Source: Candidatus Omnitrophota bacterium (GTDB taxonomy: Bacteria; Hinthialibacterota; Hinthialibacteria; OLB16). From it: a stretch of DNA of 64,000 nt. The stretch's first letter is position 1. Every line of letters starts with the position of its first letter. Made by a program: the position numbers and the translations under genes. Below are positions 63,353 through 64,000 of this stretch, piece by piece. The stretch lies in contig JACKFH010000019.1 in the NCBI GenBank assembly GCA_020632575.1, forward strand, positions 1 through 64,000. The letters are read 5' to 3'. The notes beneath the pieces were generated by a model. It was not told the DNA's origin. It ran no database searches and saw only the letters and a list, made by a program, of their open reading frames with translations.

Positions 63353-64000
63353 TTAAGGGATCTCCAACCAATTGCTGTAATGAACGGAGACGCCCTCTCC
63401 GCTGATGGGATCAACTTGAACCAATTGATAACGGACCAACGTTCCCGCCTTGCAAGGGTAGGGGTCGGCGTAAAGCAACCGAGGTCCATCGACATCGTCC
63501 TGAAGTTCGCTGGGGTAGACCCACATCGGATTTGGATCCGCCACGAAAATATACGGGTCGTCCAACGCGTCCGTCCTTAGGGTTTGATTGCCTAAATTGA
63601 TCGGAGGCAGCCGGTAACAGAAGAAAGTGTTCACCAACGGCCCGACCTGGACAAAGTCCTTGCCCTGTTCCTGACGGTAGACAATGAAGTCCCCATAGCG
63701 ATTCTCCGCTTTCAGTTTGTCGCAGAATCCATAACACCCGAGCTGGACCGGAACGAGGCAGGGTTCCTGACGGTTCCCGCAGTCATCGAGGTCGGTGAAC
63801 ACGCAATCGGTGTCATCGAACAGACTTTGCAAATCTCCGGAAAGAACCAGAACCGGTTGTCGATTCATCGGGTGGTTGAGGAAATACGCGATGACATCCT
63901 CGCCCCCGCCGATATCGGGAACCGGCGGCCAGGGGAGTTGTTCCGGATCGCCCAACTCCCAGGTGTTGCACAGCTGCGGAGACCAAGGGCTGGATTGAAG
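63353..64000 (-). CDS. C-terminal part of a secreted protein, truncated by window edge
   Basis: The frame is open from the window's right edge to TAA at 63353-63355. The TTG at 63955 is an internal codon, since 15 further codons (WSPQLCNTWELG...) are open to base 64000. The visible 215 residues are beta-rich with several cysteines (DCVFTDLDDCGNRQEPC, QLGCYGFCDKL). They end with a Fn3-like strand pattern (LVRYQLVQVDPISGEGV, HYSNWLEIP). No recognised enzyme domain. It is the upstream partner in the operon with the TT3-repeat protein. Confidence 0.7.
   Translation of the reverse strand, partial: LQSSPWSPQLCNTWELGDPEQLPWPPVPDIGGGEDVIAYFLNHPMNRQPVLVLSGDLQSLFDDTDCVFTDLDDCGNRQEPCLVPVQLGCYGFCDKLKAENRYGDFIVYRQEQGKDFVQVGPLVNTFFCYRLPPINLGNQTLRTDALDDPYIFVADPNPMWVYPSELQDDVDGPRLLYADPYPCKAGTLVRYQLVQVDPISGEGVSVHYSNWLEIP

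Overview
The window looks like a chromosomal segment of a free-living Gram-negative bacterium with moderately high GC. The mix is typical of environmental Planctomycetota, Hydrogenedentota, Sumerlaeota or related candidate phyla: very large secreted multidomain proteins, dockerin-like calcium motifs, an arylsulfatase, a Tat-exported Gfo/Idh/MocA oxidoreductase and a complete moxR/bat operon. The phylum cannot be fixed from sequence alone and this assignment is inference.

Layout. 1-2.0 kb: the 3' part of an FAD/Fe-S hydroxyacid dehydrogenase, followed by the 3' half of a tRNA on the minus strand. 2.5-17.7 kb: a locus of exported proteins in which a CsgG-like/TPR/propeller-like gene (A) and a convergent TPR gene (B) occur twice. 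The second copy is embedded with a CsgG-like gene, a 14-repeat LVIVD propeller protein and a double internalin-type LRR protein. 18.5-22.8 kb: sulfatase and membrane-fused spermidine-synthase-like protein. 22.9-29.2 kb: moxR-DUF58-DUF4381-batA-batB-batC-batD, tightly overlapping. 29.4-32.8 kb: decayed mobile DNA (excisionase-like ORF, integrase with an internal TGA, dockerin remnant, glycosyltransferase with three frame changes). 32.9-45.6 kb: two giant secreted proteins around a 1-kb gene-free spacer. 45.6-54.1 kb: three paralogous proteins with YadA-head-type repeats and one unrelated lipoprotein. 54.3-61.1 kb: an ABC exporter with an extra N-terminal domain, a graveyard of toxin and helicase fragments around the oxidoreductase, a DUF4143 ATPase and a broken transposase. 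61.2-64 kb: two more secreted proteins in one minus-strand operon, the last running off the window.

Most striking observations. (1) The three genes starting at 45763, 47883 and 51661 share a leader of exactly 160 nt with a common -10 box and a complementary element able to pair with the Shine-Dalgarno sequence. It fronts two YadA-head paralogs and a non-homologous lipoprotein, so promoter, leader and signal peptide appear to have been copied as one expression/export cassette. (2) The duplicated A/B locus at 2.5-17.7 kb is a candidate undescribed envelope system built from CsgG-like, TPR, propeller and LRR proteins. (3) The ABC exporter carries an N-terminal domain resembling the ADP-ribosyltransferase/KptA fold. 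(4) Helicase N- and C-terminal fragments lie on either side of the oxidoreductase gene, suggesting it replaced the helicase's middle.

How genes may work together (inference): the moxR/bat genes and the exported propeller, LRR and repeat proteins point to an extensive envelope or surface apparatus. No dedicated secretion machinery, cohesin or sulfatase-maturation enzyme is visible here.
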